A DNA stretch of 32,305 nt from Burkholderiales bacterium (lineage in GTDB: Bacteria > Pseudomonadota > Gammaproteobacteria > Burkholderiales > CAIKXV01): contig JACMMK010000199.1 in assembly GCA_014379045.1 (NCBI GenBank), positions 1 through 32,305 of the forward strand. Direction: 5' to 3'. Shown in pieces: positions 1 through 8,120 of the stretch (the stretch's first letter is position 1; each line of letters opens with the position of its first letter). The position numbers were made by a program, and so were the translations under genes. A model generated the notes under the pieces. It worked only from the letters and a program-made list of their open reading frames with translations, ran no database searches and was not told the DNA's origin.

Positions 1-631
1 ACGCCTGCCACAGCGGAGCGGGCGGTGCGAGCAGGCCCATCGCGGCGAGCAGCGCGCCCAGGGCGACCGGCGCCAGCATGCGGTCGAGGGTCAGCATCGC
101 CATGCGCGCCGAGCCCAGAATCAATGCACCCCACCACCAGAGCGGCAACGCGTAGATCAGAAGTCCCAGGACCGGTTCGAGGCCAGCATCTGCGTCGACG
201 ACCCCACCCGCGTAAAGCGCGCCGATGGCTGCCTGTACCGCCAGGAAGAACGGCGCCATCGCATAGGCGAACACGGGAATCGCCAGCACCAGCCGGGGAT
301 TGCTGGCGGTGCGCGCGAGCAACCAGCCCGCGAGCAACAGCACCGGCAGGTCGAACACCGCACCGGGCAGCGCGCGCAGGTCGATCTCCCCCGGCGCGCC
401 GACGAACAGTCGCGACACGGCCAGGTTCGCCACGAGCCAGAGCGCCACCAGCAGACTCAGTCTGCCGACCGTCGCGCCGAACGCGTCGATCTTCAGCGGC
501 AGGAACAGCACCCCGCGCAGCCCGGCGTGGAGGCAGGATGCGAGCGAAGCCCGTGCGAGCATCGCCTCCGGTTCGGGCGGCGACGCAATGCGCGCACGGT
601 AGGGCGCGGGTGCGCGTACCGTCGTGTGCAT
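1..631 (-). CDS. Multi-pass membrane protein, C-terminus cut by window edge
   Basis: The minus-strand frame reads without a stop from an ATG at 631 to the left edge (about 210 codons). It is strongly hydrophobic, with about five membrane segments, for example LSLLVALWLVANLAV, FDLPVLLLAGWLLA and a stretch around LPLWWWGALILG. The plus-strand frame over the same DNA is Arg/Pro/Ala-rich and looks like a shadow. An in-frame ATG at 667 is an alternative start; the codons between it and 631 are a tandem repeat. Neither start has a strong ribosome site. The pattern of an early GLRGVLFLP-like segment followed by several helices resembles the membrane-anchoring N-terminus of some proteobacterial C13 (legumain-like) peptidases, but the catalytic part would lie outside the window. 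That identity is a guess. Confidence 0.6.
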   Translation of the reverse strand, partial: MHTTVRAPAPYRARIASPPEPEAMLARASLASCLHAGLRGVLFLPLKIDAFGATVGRLSLLVALWLVANLAVSRLFVGAPGEIDLRALPGAVFDLPVLLLAGWLLARTASNPRLVLAIPVFAYAMAPFFLAVQAAIGALYAGGVVDADAGLEPVLGLLIYALPLWWWGALILGSARMAMLTLDRMLAPVALGALLAAMGLLAPPAPLWQA

Positions 632-667
632 CGTCGTGCGTCTCGTCGTGCGTCTCGCGGTGCGCAT
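632..667 (-). repeat. 12-bp tandem repeat at the start of the membrane-protein gene
   Basis: On the minus strand the unit AGACGCACGACG occurs twice in tandem just before the ATG at 631. It lies in frame between the two candidate starts (667 and 631), so use of the upstream start would add an Arg/Thr-rich leader. Copy-number change here would not shift the frame. Confidence 0.5.
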
Positions 668-791
668 CGTGCTGCTGGAGCGCACCGCAGCGCCGGGGTG
701 TCGCGATCGCCACGGCCGCCTGGGTCCGAGCGCGCTGCCGTTGCCGGAGATTCGCCGCGCCCCGCCTCGCGCTAGCGTGAAGCGCACGCGC

Positions 792-1211
792 TCACGACGG
801 CTCCCACACCATGGCCTCGATCTTGTGACCGTCGGGGTCGCGCACGAAACACCCGTAGTACGGCTCGCCGTAATGCGGTCGCGCGCCGGGCGCGCCGTCG
901 TCGACACCGCCTGCGGCGAGTGCTTCACGATGGAATGCGTCGACCTGTGCGCGGCCAGACGCTAGAAAGCCGACGTGGGTGCCGTTGCCGGCGACCGCCG
1001 GCTTGCCGTCGATCGGGACGTGCACCCAGAACTCCGGGAACGCGCGTCCCCATGCGACCGCGGTCGGTTCCTCGGTCACCCGCACCAGGCCGAGGGTCGA
1101 CAGCACCCGATCGTAGAAAGTGACCGCGCGCGCAAAATCGTTGGTGCCGATCGACACATGCGACAGCGCACTCGGTGGATTCGACGCGGTCGCGTCGGTC
1201 TGCGCTTCCAT
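792..1211 (-). CDS. VOC (glyoxalase/bleomycin-resistance fold) family protein
   Basis: The protein has 139 residues and a single vicinal-oxygen-chelate module. The opening strand SHVSIGTNDFARAVTFYDRVL, the middle THVGFLA segment and the closing CFVRDPDGHKIEAM are the usual landmarks of small glyoxalase-like proteins. Candidate metal ligands are the early His (SHVSIG), the central His (THVGF) and the late Glu (KIEAM). Family members act as dioxygenases, isomerases or resistance proteins, so the substrate cannot be read off. The gene is last in a minus-strand run with a racemase-like enzyme and an HpaI-type aldolase; the 22-nt gap to the upstream gene suggests co-transcription. The start at 1211 has no obvious Shine-Dalgarno but gives a normal N-terminus. 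Confidence 0.88.
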   Translation of the reverse strand: MEAQTDATASNPPSALSHVSIGTNDFARAVTFYDRVLSTLGLVRVTEEPTAVAWGRAFPEFWVHVPIDGKPAVAGNGTHVGFLASGRAQVDAFHREALAAGGVDDGAPGARPHYGEPYYGCFVRDPDGHKIEAMVWEPS

Positions 1212-1233
1212 GGGAGGCGGCTTGCGCGTGTTG

Positions 1234-2034
1234 CTACGCGCGCATCAACTTGGGCGGCGCCACCGCGAACGCGCTCTGATCGATCGGCGCCAGACAGGTC
1301 TCGAGCAGCCTGCCGAAGCCATGCACCGGGATGCGCAGGTCGATCAGCCGCATGCAGGCCCAGAAGCACGCCTGGTTGCTGGTCACCACCGGCTTGCCGA
1401 AATCCTTCTCGATCTCGGCGATGATGTCGATGGTCGCGAGATTGGTGCACGAAATGAAGATCGCCTCGGCGTCGTCACGATCGATCTGCTTCGCCATCCG
1501 GTAGACGACTTCGGGCGGCACGCGACCGATGCCACGGCGTTCTTCCTGCGTGTCGCCGAGCTTCAACCCGTGCAGCGAGACGATCTTGAACCCGTAGCTC
1601 TCGAAGAAGGCGACTTCGGCGTCGTTGACGAAGTCGACGTACGGCGTACCCATCGCGATCTTGCGCACGCCACGCGTGCGCAGCGCTGCGGCGACCGCAC
1701 CGGCCGTCGCGGTGACCGGCGTGCCGGTCTGGCTGCGCATCTTGTCGAGCAACTGCGACATCGGGCAGATGAACGACCCCGATGTACAACCGTAGGCGAC
1801 GACATCGACCTCGGCGGTCGCGAGCTCCTCCGCGGCGCGGTCGAGCGCATCGGCCATCTTGTTGTACGACTCGAGATCGGCCTTGCCGAGCAGCAGCACG
1901 CGGCTCGTGTGAATGGTCACGCCCTCGGGCGCCATCTTCCACCACTCGGGCTCGTTGATCGTGTTCGTCGACGGAACGATCAGACCGATCTTGGCCTTGT
2001 AGCCGTAGGGGCTGTACATCGAGACGGCTTTCAT
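1234..2034 (-). CDS. Asp/Glu racemase superfamily enzyme, maleate isomerase / arylmalonate decarboxylase type
   Basis: This is a 266-residue cytosolic enzyme. The N-terminal KIGLIVPSTNT and the two active-site cysteine motifs, YGCTSGS (Cys83) and ISCTN (Cys196), mark the maleate cis-trans isomerase / arylmalonate decarboxylase branch of the Asp/Glu racemase superfamily. Such enzymes use one or two cysteines to isomerise, racemise or decarboxylate small dicarboxylates. AAGGAG lies 6 nt before the ATG at 2034 and supports the start. It sits between an HpaI-type aldolase and a VOC protein, with a Bug binding protein upstream, which suggests catabolism of an imported organic acid. A second, divergent family member lies at 20550-21251. 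The exact reaction is not determinable; 'maleate isomerase' would be a family label only. Confidence 0.88.
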   Translation of the reverse strand: MKAVSMYSPYGYKAKIGLIVPSTNTINEPEWWKMAPEGVTIHTSRVLLLGKADLESYNKMADALDRAAEELATAEVDVVAYGCTSGSFICPMSQLLDKMRSQTGTPVTATAGAVAAALRTRGVRKIAMGTPYVDFVNDAEVAFFESYGFKIVSLHGLKLGDTQEERRGIGRVPPEVVYRMAKQIDRDDAEAIFISCTNLATIDIIAEIEKDFGKPVVTSNQACFWACMRLIDLRIPVHGFGRLLETCLAPIDQSAFAVAPPKLMRA

Positions 2035-2110
2035 CGACTTCTCCTTGGGCGAGGAAAGTATAGGGAGCGCGCCGGGCTTGCTCGAACGCGCGCGCTCGGC
2101 GGGCGAGCGC

Positions 2111-2893
2111 TCAGCGATGCGCGAGCTTCTTCAACTGCGTGGCCGCGCCGGCGAACGTGTTGAACAGTGCGGCGGCGTCGTTCTGATACGGCATCCATTG
2201 TATGCCGCGCGCCAGCCACTTTTCTGCGCTGGCGACATCCTGGCAACTGAAGCCCCACGGCACCGAGTGCCGCGAGCAGGTTTCGATCACCTGTTCGCGT
2301 GCGGCCTGCAGCCTCGGATGATCGAGCTCGCCGGGTACGCCGAGCGCCTGCGACAGGTCGTCGGGCCCGATCATCACGGCGTCGAGCCCCTCGACCTGAC
2401 AGATCGCATCGAGATCGTCGAGCCCGACCTGCGACTCGATCATCGCGACGGTCAGCGTCTGCGCGTTGATGTGGGCGATCTGTTCGGCCGGGCGGTCGAG
2501 TCGGACATAGTCGGTATGCGGGCCGCGCAGGTTGAGGATGCGGGTGCCGCGCGGATGGAACTTGGTGATGCGCATGATCGATTCGAGCTGCTCGGCGGAG
2601 TCGATCATCGGCAGCAGCAGGCCCATCGCGCCGGCGTCCAGCGGACGGGTGTAGTCGTGCGGCGCAAGGCCCGCCGGGCGCACGATCGGCACGATGCCGG
2701 CTTCGCGCGCGATCAGCGCGAGGGTCGCGACCTCGGCGATCGTGAAGTCGGAGTGTTCCATCTCGATGATCACGAAGTCCAGACCCGCGACCGCGAGCAG
2801 TTTCATGAAGCGCGGGTGATGGACCACGGTCGCCCACGTGCCGAACGCGGGCTTGCCCGCCTGCCAGAGTGCCTTGACCGGGTTGGTGCGCAT
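2111..2893 (-). CDS. HpcH/HpaI aldolase family protein
   Basis: The protein has 260 residues, the normal length for class II pyruvate aldolases of the HpcH/HpaI family. Landmarks: FGTWATVVHHP near the start; DFVIIEMEHSDF with the catalytic-type His; PIVRPAG with the phosphate/carboxylate-binding Arg; GAMGLLLPMI; and AMIESQVGLDDLDAI and AVMIGPDDLSQALG, which carry the Glu and Asp metal ligands. Family members cleave 4-hydroxy-2-oxoacids to pyruvate or an analogue plus an aldehyde. The stop of the creatininase remnant (2900-2902) lies just before the ATG at 2893. The racemase-like gene follows after about 75 nt, so all three look like one transcription unit. The true acceptor substrate is unknown. 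Confidence 0.9.
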   Translation of the reverse strand: MRTNPVKALWQAGKPAFGTWATVVHHPRFMKLLAVAGLDFVIIEMEHSDFTIAEVATLALIAREAGIVPIVRPAGLAPHDYTRPLDAGAMGLLLPMIDSAEQLESIMRITKFHPRGTRILNLRGPHTDYVRLDRPAEQIAHINAQTLTVAMIESQVGLDDLDAICQVEGLDAVMIGPDDLSQALGVPGELDHPRLQAAREQVIETCSRHSVPWGFSCQDVASAEKWLARGIQWMPYQNDAAALFNTFAGAATQLKKLAHR

Positions 2894-2899
2894 CGCGCG

Positions 2900-3505
2900 T
2901 CAGGCCTTCAGCTTCATCTGGCTGAACTTGACCGCTGCCTCGGCGAGATACGCGACCGTCGTCTCCCAGATGCGCTGCCCGTTCTCGGCGGTGGCGCCGC
3001 GCGGGTCGCCCTGGGTGCCGATCGGCGCGTAATCACCGATGTCGCTGAACACCATGAAGCTCGATTGCCGAGCGTGACCTTGCCGCTCGATACCGTCTTC
3101 ACACCGTCGACGAACGGTCGCAGCGATGTCGTCGCCTGCGCCCGGTCCATGAACACGTACTCGGGGCAGACCGCGAGCGCGACCGAAGTGACCATTTCGG
3201 AGGCGTGACCCGACGGCGCGTTGGTCGTGGCGAAGGTGACATAGGCTTCGAGCGTAGCCATCGATACCGACAGCGTGCCCGGATAGTCGAGGAACATGTG
3301 CGAATAGTTCGCCGGGATGATCGGCGTCACCGCAAACCCTGTCTTGTCGCCAACTGCGGTGCCGACCATCTCGCAGATGCGCAACTCGGCGCCAGTCGCC
3401 AGGTGCGCACCGTACTGCTCGGTCGCGCCGACCGGGATCAGCACCGTGTCGTGCCTGGTCAGATAGGCCTTGATGTCGGCATAGGTGGGAGTGGTCGGTG
3501 CGCAT
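2900..3505 (-). pseudogene. Creatininase family amidohydrolase, degraded (frameshift plus internal deletion)
   Basis: One frame gives VLIPVGATEQYGAHL, ANYSHMFLDYPGTLSVS and SGHASEMVTSVAL, all typical creatininase-family signatures. After about 3070 the similarity continues only in another frame, with DYAPIGTQGDPRGATAENG ending at 2900. A frame change therefore lies near 3060-3075. The block normally present between the LDYPGT and GHASE motifs, which carries the NGHGGN metal-site motif, is missing (about 55-60 residues by family expectation). In the first metal motif the usual EQHGPHLP-type His is Tyr. The frame with the N-terminal motifs has no nearby start codon; an ATG at 3505 is in the other frame, hinting at a second lesion. 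Loss of several metal ligands makes activity unlikely. It lies between a Bug protein and an aldolase in the same direction. Confidence 0.8.
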
Positions 3506-3658
3506 GGGAAGTCCGGGTCGAATGGAGAGAGGCGGGGATCGAGGCGCGCTCGGGACGGCACCGATATTCTATTCCCGCGCGCCCTGCTTCCGTCGCGTCG
3601 CCGCGGCGGCGGCGTCTCGCGTCGGGCACGCCGGGGCGGTGATCCGCGCCTCACCCGG

Positions 3659-4708
3659 TCATTGCGTCCACGGGTTCACCTTCCACAGCGCGCGCAGACG
3701 CCGGTCGACCGACTGCAGTTCCGCCAGATACTGCTCGCGCGGCATGTAGCGAAGCGGCTGGAACGTCTTGCGTGCGAGCTCCTGGAACTCGGGCTCCTTC
3801 AGCGCGCGTGCGATCGCCTCACCCAGCCGCGCTACCGACTCTTTGGGCAGTGCGCGCGGGCCGGCGATACCGCGGAGCGAGCCGGTGTCGAGGTCGTAGC
3901 CCGACTCCTTGAAGGTCGGCAGCTCCGGTGCCGCGGCCGAGCGGTTCGCGGCCATCACGCCGAGCGTGCGAAACGGGCCGGCTTGGGTGAATTGCAGCGA
4001 TTCGTCCAGGTTCGCCGTCGTGGCCACGATGTCGCGCGCGAGCAGCGCGGTGCGGGCCGGCGCCGCGCCGCCGAAAGGCACATAGTTGAAGCGCACGCCC
4101 GAGGCCGCTTCGAGCATCAGCAGGCTGATATGGCCAGCCGATCCAACCCCTTGGGTGCCGACGGTCACTTTTCCCGGCGCGCTTTTCGCCGCGGCCACCA
4201 GGTCGGCGATCGTCTTCACCGGGTTGTCCGGAAGCACCGCGATCGTCGCCGGCGAATCGACCACGGCCGCGATGAACTCGAAGGTGTCGATCGAGAACGG
4301 CACCGAGCGTTCGATCGGGATCGTGATCACGCCCGGAGTGTTGACGATGCCGATCGTGTAGCCGTCGGGTTTCGCCTGAGCGAGTTCGGCGAGCGCGATG
4401 CCGCCGCCCGCTCCGGGCCGGTTCACCACCACCACCTTGCCCGGCAGGATCTTCTCGAGCGCCTGACCGAGCGTGCGTGCGGTAACGTCGGTGCCGCCGC
4501 CCGCCGCGAACGGCACCAGCAACGTGATCGGGCGCTCGGGATACGATTGTGCATTCGCCGAAGGTGCTGCCATCGCACTCAGCACTGCGGCCAGAAACAC
4601 GCGCACAACCGAGGTCCCGAGCCGACGACGCGGCCGCACCGGGCGAGCGAATCGAGAATCCGCGCCGTCCGGGCGAGCGCTTTGGTAAAAGGAGAAACTG
4701 CGGGTCAT
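3659..4708 (-). CDS. Bug/TctC family periplasmic substrate-binding protein
   Basis: The protein has about 349 residues from ATG 4708, which is preceded by GGGAGA; a longer reading to 4837 adds an implausible charged leader. A signal peptide is visible (VVRVFLAAVLSAMAAPSANA), followed by the canonical Bug entry SYPERPITLLVPFAAGGGTD, then NRPGAGGG and KPDGYTIG, which line the carboxylate site in this family. The extension before the hydrophobic core is unusually long (about 30 residues). Bug proteins deliver di- and tricarboxylates or related acids to TctAB permeases or act as sensors. No TctA or TctB gene is present in the window, so this is an orphan binding protein. It heads the minus-strand catabolic run (creatininase remnant, aldolase, racemase, VOC). 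Confidence 0.92.
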   Translation of the reverse strand: MTRSFSFYQSARPDGADSRFARPVRPRRRLGTSVVRVFLAAVLSAMAAPSANAQSYPERPITLLVPFAAGGGTDVTARTLGQALEKILPGKVVVVNRPGAGGGIALAELAQAKPDGYTIGIVNTPGVITIPIERSVPFSIDTFEFIAAVVDSPATIAVLPDNPVKTIADLVAAAKSAPGKVTVGTQGVGSAGHISLLMLEAASGVRFNYVPFGGAAPARTALLARDIVATTANLDESLQFTQAGPFRTLGVMAANRSAAAPELPTFKESGYDLDTGSLRGIAGPRALPKESVARLGEAIARALKEPEFQELARKTFQPLRYMPREQYLAELQSVDRRLRALWKVNPWTQ

Positions 4709-4739
4709 GAATCCGTCTCCCGAGATCGCAGTGTGAATC

Positions 4740-4755
4740 ATTGCACCGATGCAAT
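4740..4755. promoter_or_regulatory. Short perfect palindrome in a divergent promoter region
   Basis: ATTGCA and TGCAAT form a 6-bp perfect inverted repeat separated by CCGA. It sits in the 105-bp gap between the divergently transcribed Bug gene (start 4708) and aminotransferase gene (start 4814). The position suits an operator for a dimeric repressor or activator, but arms this short can arise by chance. Confidence 0.3.
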
Positions 4756-4813
4756 CGGCATGCCATCGATGCTGCCCACGCCACCGCGCGCTCATTCGCC
4801 TACGACTTTCCGC

Positions 4814-6004
4814 ATGAACGACAGAGCTCCGATGCACGACGATACGCCGTCAGTCCCTTCGATGACCCGTCCCAAGTTGCCCTGGGCCGGCACGACGATC
4901 TTCACTGTCATGTCGACGCTCGCCACGCAGCATCGCGCGCTCAACCTCGGGCAGGGCTTTCCCGATTTCGACTGCGATCCGGCCCTGCAGGCACTCGTCA
5001 CCGAAGCGATGCGCGCGGCGCACAACCAGTATGCCCCGATGCCGGGCGTGCCGGCGTTGTGCCAGCGCATCGCCGACAAGACCGCGGCGCTCTACGGGCA
5101 CCGGTACGAGGTCGACACCGAGATCACCGTCACCGCGGGCGCGACGCAGGCGATCATGGCGAGCGTAATCGCGCTCACCGGCGCCGGGGACGAAGTGATT
5201 GTGCTGGAACCCGCCTACGACGCCTACCTGCCGTCGATCGAGCTGGCAGGAGCGGTCGCGGTCCGCGTGCCGCTCGACGCCGCGCGCGACTACGCGGTGG
5301 ACTGGGATCGGGTGCGTGCCGCGATCACCCCGCGGACCCGGATGCTGTTGATCAACTTCCCGCACAACCCGACCGGACAGGTGCTCGACGACGCCGACCT
5401 GCGCGCACTCGAAGACATCGTCTCGAGCACCGGCATCGTCGTGTTGTCCGACGAGGTGTACGAACACATCGTGTACGACGGGCGCGTGCACCAGGGCATC
5501 GCGCGTTCGCCGTTGCTCGCCGCCAACGGCGTGCTGATATCGAGCTTCGGCAAGACCTTCCACACCACCGGCTGGAAGGTCGGCTACGTCTGTGCACCGC
5601 AGGCTCTCACCGCGGAGATCCGCAAGGTGCACCAGTTCATGGCGTTCGCAGTCTCGACGCCGATGCAGCATGCGATCGCGGCCTATCTCGCCGATCCCCG
5701 CCCCTACCTCGACCTGCCCGCGTTTTACCAATCGAAGCGCGACCGGTTCTGCAACGCGCTTTCGGGCTCACGGTTCAGGCTCTTGCCGTCACCGGGAACC
5801 TATTTCGTGCTGGCCGACTATTCGGCGCTCAGCGATGAGCCCGAGGATGTGTTCGCGCGCAGACTGATCGAACAGCACGGGGTGGCGGCGATCCCGGTTT
5901 CGGCGTTCTACCGGGAGGCCGTCGACAACAAAGTAGTGCGCTTCTGCTTTGCAAAGCGCGACGAGACCATCGACGCGGCAGCAGATAAACTGAGTGCGGT
6001 GTGA
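4814..6004 (+). CDS. ybdL: PLP-dependent class I/II aminotransferase, YbdL-like methionine aminotransferase
   Basis: The protein has 396 residues from ATG 4814; ATG 4862 (380 residues) also fits and matches the E. coli YbdL N-terminus (KLPWAGTTIFTVMS). It has the full fold-type I pattern: LGQGFPDFD, TVTAGATQAI, the NFPHNPTG cofactor motif, VVLSDEVYEH, and the Schiff-base lysine in SSFGKTFHTTGWKVGY (Lys247 from the first start). It ends with VVRFCFAK, whose Arg binds the substrate carboxylate. YbdL relatives transaminate methionine, histidine and aromatic amino acids with 2-oxoacids in the cytosol. It is transcribed away from the Bug cluster. No strong Shine-Dalgarno separates the candidate starts (4814, 4832, 4862). 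The symbol rests on recalled similarity to YbdL. Confidence 0.9.
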   Translation: MNDRAPMHDDTPSVPSMTRPKLPWAGTTIFTVMSTLATQHRALNLGQGFPDFDCDPALQALVTEAMRAAHNQYAPMPGVPALCQRIADKTAALYGHRYEVDTEITVTAGATQAIMASVIALTGAGDEVIVLEPAYDAYLPSIELAGAVAVRVPLDAARDYAVDWDRVRAAITPRTRMLLINFPHNPTGQVLDDADLRALEDIVSSTGIVVLSDEVYEHIVYDGRVHQGIARSPLLAANGVLISSFGKTFHTTGWKVGYVCAPQALTAEIRKVHQFMAFAVSTPMQHAIAAYLADPRPYLDLPAFYQSKRDRFCNALSGSRFRLLPSPGTYFVLADYSALSDEPEDVFARRLIEQHGVAAIPVSAFYREAVDNKVVRFCFAKRDETIDAAADKLSAV

Positions 6005-6182
6005 GTGTTCGGGAGGCGGGAGCGGTGCCGCGCGCGTTGCGGCGTGCGCTTCAATCATGATCGCAACATCTGTCGCGACCACAGCAGCGTGTGTGGGAGC
6101 GTGCACGGTGTCGGCCAGGGCCTTGCTCGGCGCGTGGACACAGACGAACCGTACAGTCTTCTTCGAGCCACGTCGCGTTCCT
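6005..6182. other. Gap between convergent genes
   Basis: This is the gap between the aminotransferase stop and the convergent PPOX-like remnant. I see no hairpin followed by a T-run and no convincing ORF. Confidence 0.4.
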
Positions 6183-6616
6183 CTATACCGTCAGATCGCC
6201 TTCGTCTTCGCCATCCCAGTAGTGAATCCGGTCCGCCCTGACCTTGATGAGGATCAAGCCAGGCGTGTCCACGCCATCCTCGAACCATCGGTCGAGATCC
6301 TTGGTCCAGTGGTCCGCAAAAGCCTGTTTGTCGCTAATGAGTTGTACCGTGCCCTCGACGGCGATGAAGAGCGGCGGCTTGCCGGTCAGTCCCTTTGACC
6401 CGGTAAAGGTCAGGCCAACCTGCGCGTCACGTTGGATGCAGAGATCGTCCTCGCGCTGTCGTAGGAGAAGAAGTACGAGTCGCCCTCGTAGTCGACGTCG
6501 CCATTGTTGCTCATCGGGCGGGCCGCGCACGCCCCGTTATCCGTGCGCGTCGACAGCATCGCAAAGTCGAGCTGGCGCATTTTCCTGGACAAGTCCTTCA
6601 ACGTCATTTTCGTCAT
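6183..6616 (-). pseudogene. Pyridoxamine 5'-phosphate oxidase-like (general stress protein 26 type) gene with a frameshift
   Basis: Two overlapping frames make one PPOX-fold protein. The first starts MTKMTLKDLSRKM at 6616 and runs through FAMLSTRTDNG and GDSYFFSYDSARTIS. The second resumes IQRDAQVGLTFTGSKG and ends IHYWDGEDEGDLTV at 6183. Joining them needs a one-base change near 6435-6445; the frames otherwise meet without missing residues, giving about 144 residues, normal for the family. ACAAAGG precedes the start. Family members bind FMN or F420/PLP-like cofactors in a split-barrel dimer. The lesion could be a real disabling mutation or a sequencing error; the clean join makes either possible. 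It is convergent with the aminotransferase gene. Confidence 0.8.
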
Positions 6617-7060
6617 CCTTTGTCTGTTGGGTAAATGGGCATTGATCCACCGGCGGCAGTTCAATTCAATCGGTCGCGCTGAATTACAGCCGGGTACCCA
6701 GCACTTCGGCTGCGCGCAGCTGCAACACTCCACAGTTTGTCGCAGGGCTCAGGCCCGGCAGGCGGGATCGCTTGAGCCGTGAGCGCGCTCGGCGCCGGTG
6801 CGCTCGCTGTCCTGAGCAATACGGCAGTAACGTGGTCACGGTCATGCCTTCATCAACCAGGGGCCGCAGGTATCGCTCGATGCGCACTCAGGCAATCGTG
6901 CACGGACAACTCGAGTGCATACGGCTAGATTCTCGGTTTTCGTGGCGTGGTGCAGGGGTGCCGTGGCGTTGCCCGCCCGACCGATCGAGTACCCCGCTGA
7001 TCGGCATTACCGTACGCCGCGCGCTCATGGCGGCGCTCAGGCAAGCATGAGGTACCGGCA
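6617..7060. other. Gene-poor stretch of about 440 bases
   Basis: No ORF here has recognisable motifs on either strand. The longest, a minus-strand frame of 67 codons (6684-6887), starts MRIERYLRPLVDEG and turns Arg-rich; I could not relate it to a family. The stretch must contain the promoter of the GIDE-domain gene at 7061, and probably that of the leftward PPOX-like remnant. Confidence 0.4.
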
Positions 7061-7885
7061 ATGACGTCCGGCGTGGCCGCCGAGCCCGCAGTCCTGTTCG
7101 TCTGCGCCTTCGCGGTGGTCGGCATTGCGGCAGGCATCGCTATCATCGTGCGCGCCTTTCGCAGCCTTCGCGAAACCTGGACAGCGCAGATCCTGCCGAC
7201 CTCGACCGTGCGTGCAATGGCGCTGGGGCCGGTAGAGCTCGAAGGCACGATCGCATCGGAATTGCTCGTCGATGACCCTGTTTACGGCAAACCATGCGTG
7301 TACTTCTCGGTCAGCGTCGCGCAGCGGGTGCTCACGCGAACCGATGAGGGCATCGGCTGGGAATGGGTTGGCATTCACCACGAGCACACGGGCCAGCGCC
7401 CGTTCTGGCTGCAGGACGCCACCGGCCGAAGTCTCGTCTGGGCGCCCGAGGCAGATCTGCGGATCGACTGTGCGAATTCGTATTCGTGCGGCTTGTTCGG
7501 GTCCATCTTCCGCAGTCCGTCGCCATCGCTCGACTTTCTGCGGCGCATAAAGAAGCAGCGCGTGTTCGTGCGCCAGGTGCGCTACGTGTTGGACGTCCTG
7601 CGGCCGGGGCATCGCGTGTTCATCCTCGGCAACGCGGTCGCCGGCAACGGGTTTCGCCCGCGCGAACCGGCGTTTCCCGATGTTCTGGCGGCGGCACTCG
7701 AACGTGCACCGCGGCGGATCATCACGCGCGGAGATGGCGCATTCATCATCGCCGAGGCCGCCACTGCTTTGCACTCCGGCGCCAACGTCGTCGCGCGCGT
7801 CGTCGTGGGTTTCGGGCTTGCCGCCTTTTCGTTCAGCGTACTGGTATTTTTCTGGTTTGTTTTCGATCCTGCTTTCGTCGGTTAG
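7061..7885 (+). CDS. GIDE-domain membrane protein
   Basis: The protein has 274 residues. An N-terminal helix (about residues 10-32, FVCAFAVVGIAAGIAIIV) is followed by a domain with STVRAMALGPVELEGTI, then PVYGKPCVYFSVSV and FWLQDATGRSLVWAPEAD. A second helix lies at the C-terminus (about 245-268). The 'A.GPVELEG' and 'GKPCVYF' pair is characteristic of GIDE, the intermembrane domain of the mitochondrial ligase MULAN/MAPL, also found in bacterial membrane proteins that lack a RING finger; none is visible here. The role in bacteria is not established, though such genes often neighbour LemA, which is not present here. TGAGGT upstream of ATG 7061 supports the start. Two tiny membrane ORFs follow on the same strand. 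Confidence 0.72.
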   Translation: MTSGVAAEPAVLFVCAFAVVGIAAGIAIIVRAFRSLRETWTAQILPTSTVRAMALGPVELEGTIASELLVDDPVYGKPCVYFSVSVAQRVLTRTDEGIGWEWVGIHHEHTGQRPFWLQDATGRSLVWAPEADLRIDCANSYSCGLFGSIFRSPSPSLDFLRRIKKQRVFVRQVRYVLDVLRPGHRVFILGNAVAGNGFRPREPAFPDVLAAALERAPRRIITRGDGAFIIAEAATALHSGANVVARVVVGFGLAAFSFSVLVFFWFVFDPAFVG

Positions 7886-7892
7886 CGATGCA

Positions 7893-7909
7893 CGACCCGA
7901 TACGGGTCG
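7893..7909 (+). other. Small hairpin just after the GIDE gene
   Basis: CGACCCG-ATA-CGGGTCG forms a 7-bp perfect stem with a 3-nt loop, 8 nt after the GIDE stop codon. There is no T-run, so it is at most a weak terminator or an RNA-stabilising hairpin. Confidence 0.3.
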
Positions 7910-8009
7910 ACAAGCCGTGCCGTCTTTCGATAGAACACGGCGAATCGATCTCACGCTGCGACTCGTTCCCGATCACCTAAGTTGTTCAACCACCTCGAAG
8001 ACATCTGCG

Positions 8010-8120
8010 ATGAAAAGCCAGGCCTTGCAACAACCGTGGGGATGTCTTTTATTCATCGCGCTTGCGCTCGCATCTCTGGCGTGCACGCTCAGTGCGTCGA
8101 TCCTGATTTTGAATGCGTGA
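8010..8120 (+). CDS. Putative 36-residue single-helix membrane peptide
   Basis: The ORF begins MKSQALQQPWG and then forms one continuous hydrophobic helix (CLLFIALALASLACTLSAS), ending LILNA with TGA at 8118-8120. That TGA overlaps a GTG start of the next ORF in a GTGA arrangement typical of translational coupling. There is no strong Shine-Dalgarno. It could be a separate small protein, or the N-terminal helix of one two-helix protein split by a frameshift from 8117-8350. No family recognised. Confidence 0.4.
   Translation: MKSQALQQPWGCLLFIALALASLACTLSASILILNA

Noticed and set aside
25-780. Long plus-strand ORF (251 codons) at the left edge
   Set aside because: Its translation is Arg/Pro/Ala/Ser-rich with no motifs, the usual GC-rich antisense shadow; the minus strand there encodes a coherent hydrophobic protein.
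3485-4813. Plus-strand extension of the aminotransferase frame (over 400 extra codons)
   Set aside because: The extension is antisense to the Bug gene and creatininase remnant and is rich in Arg/His; family length and motifs start near 4814-4862.
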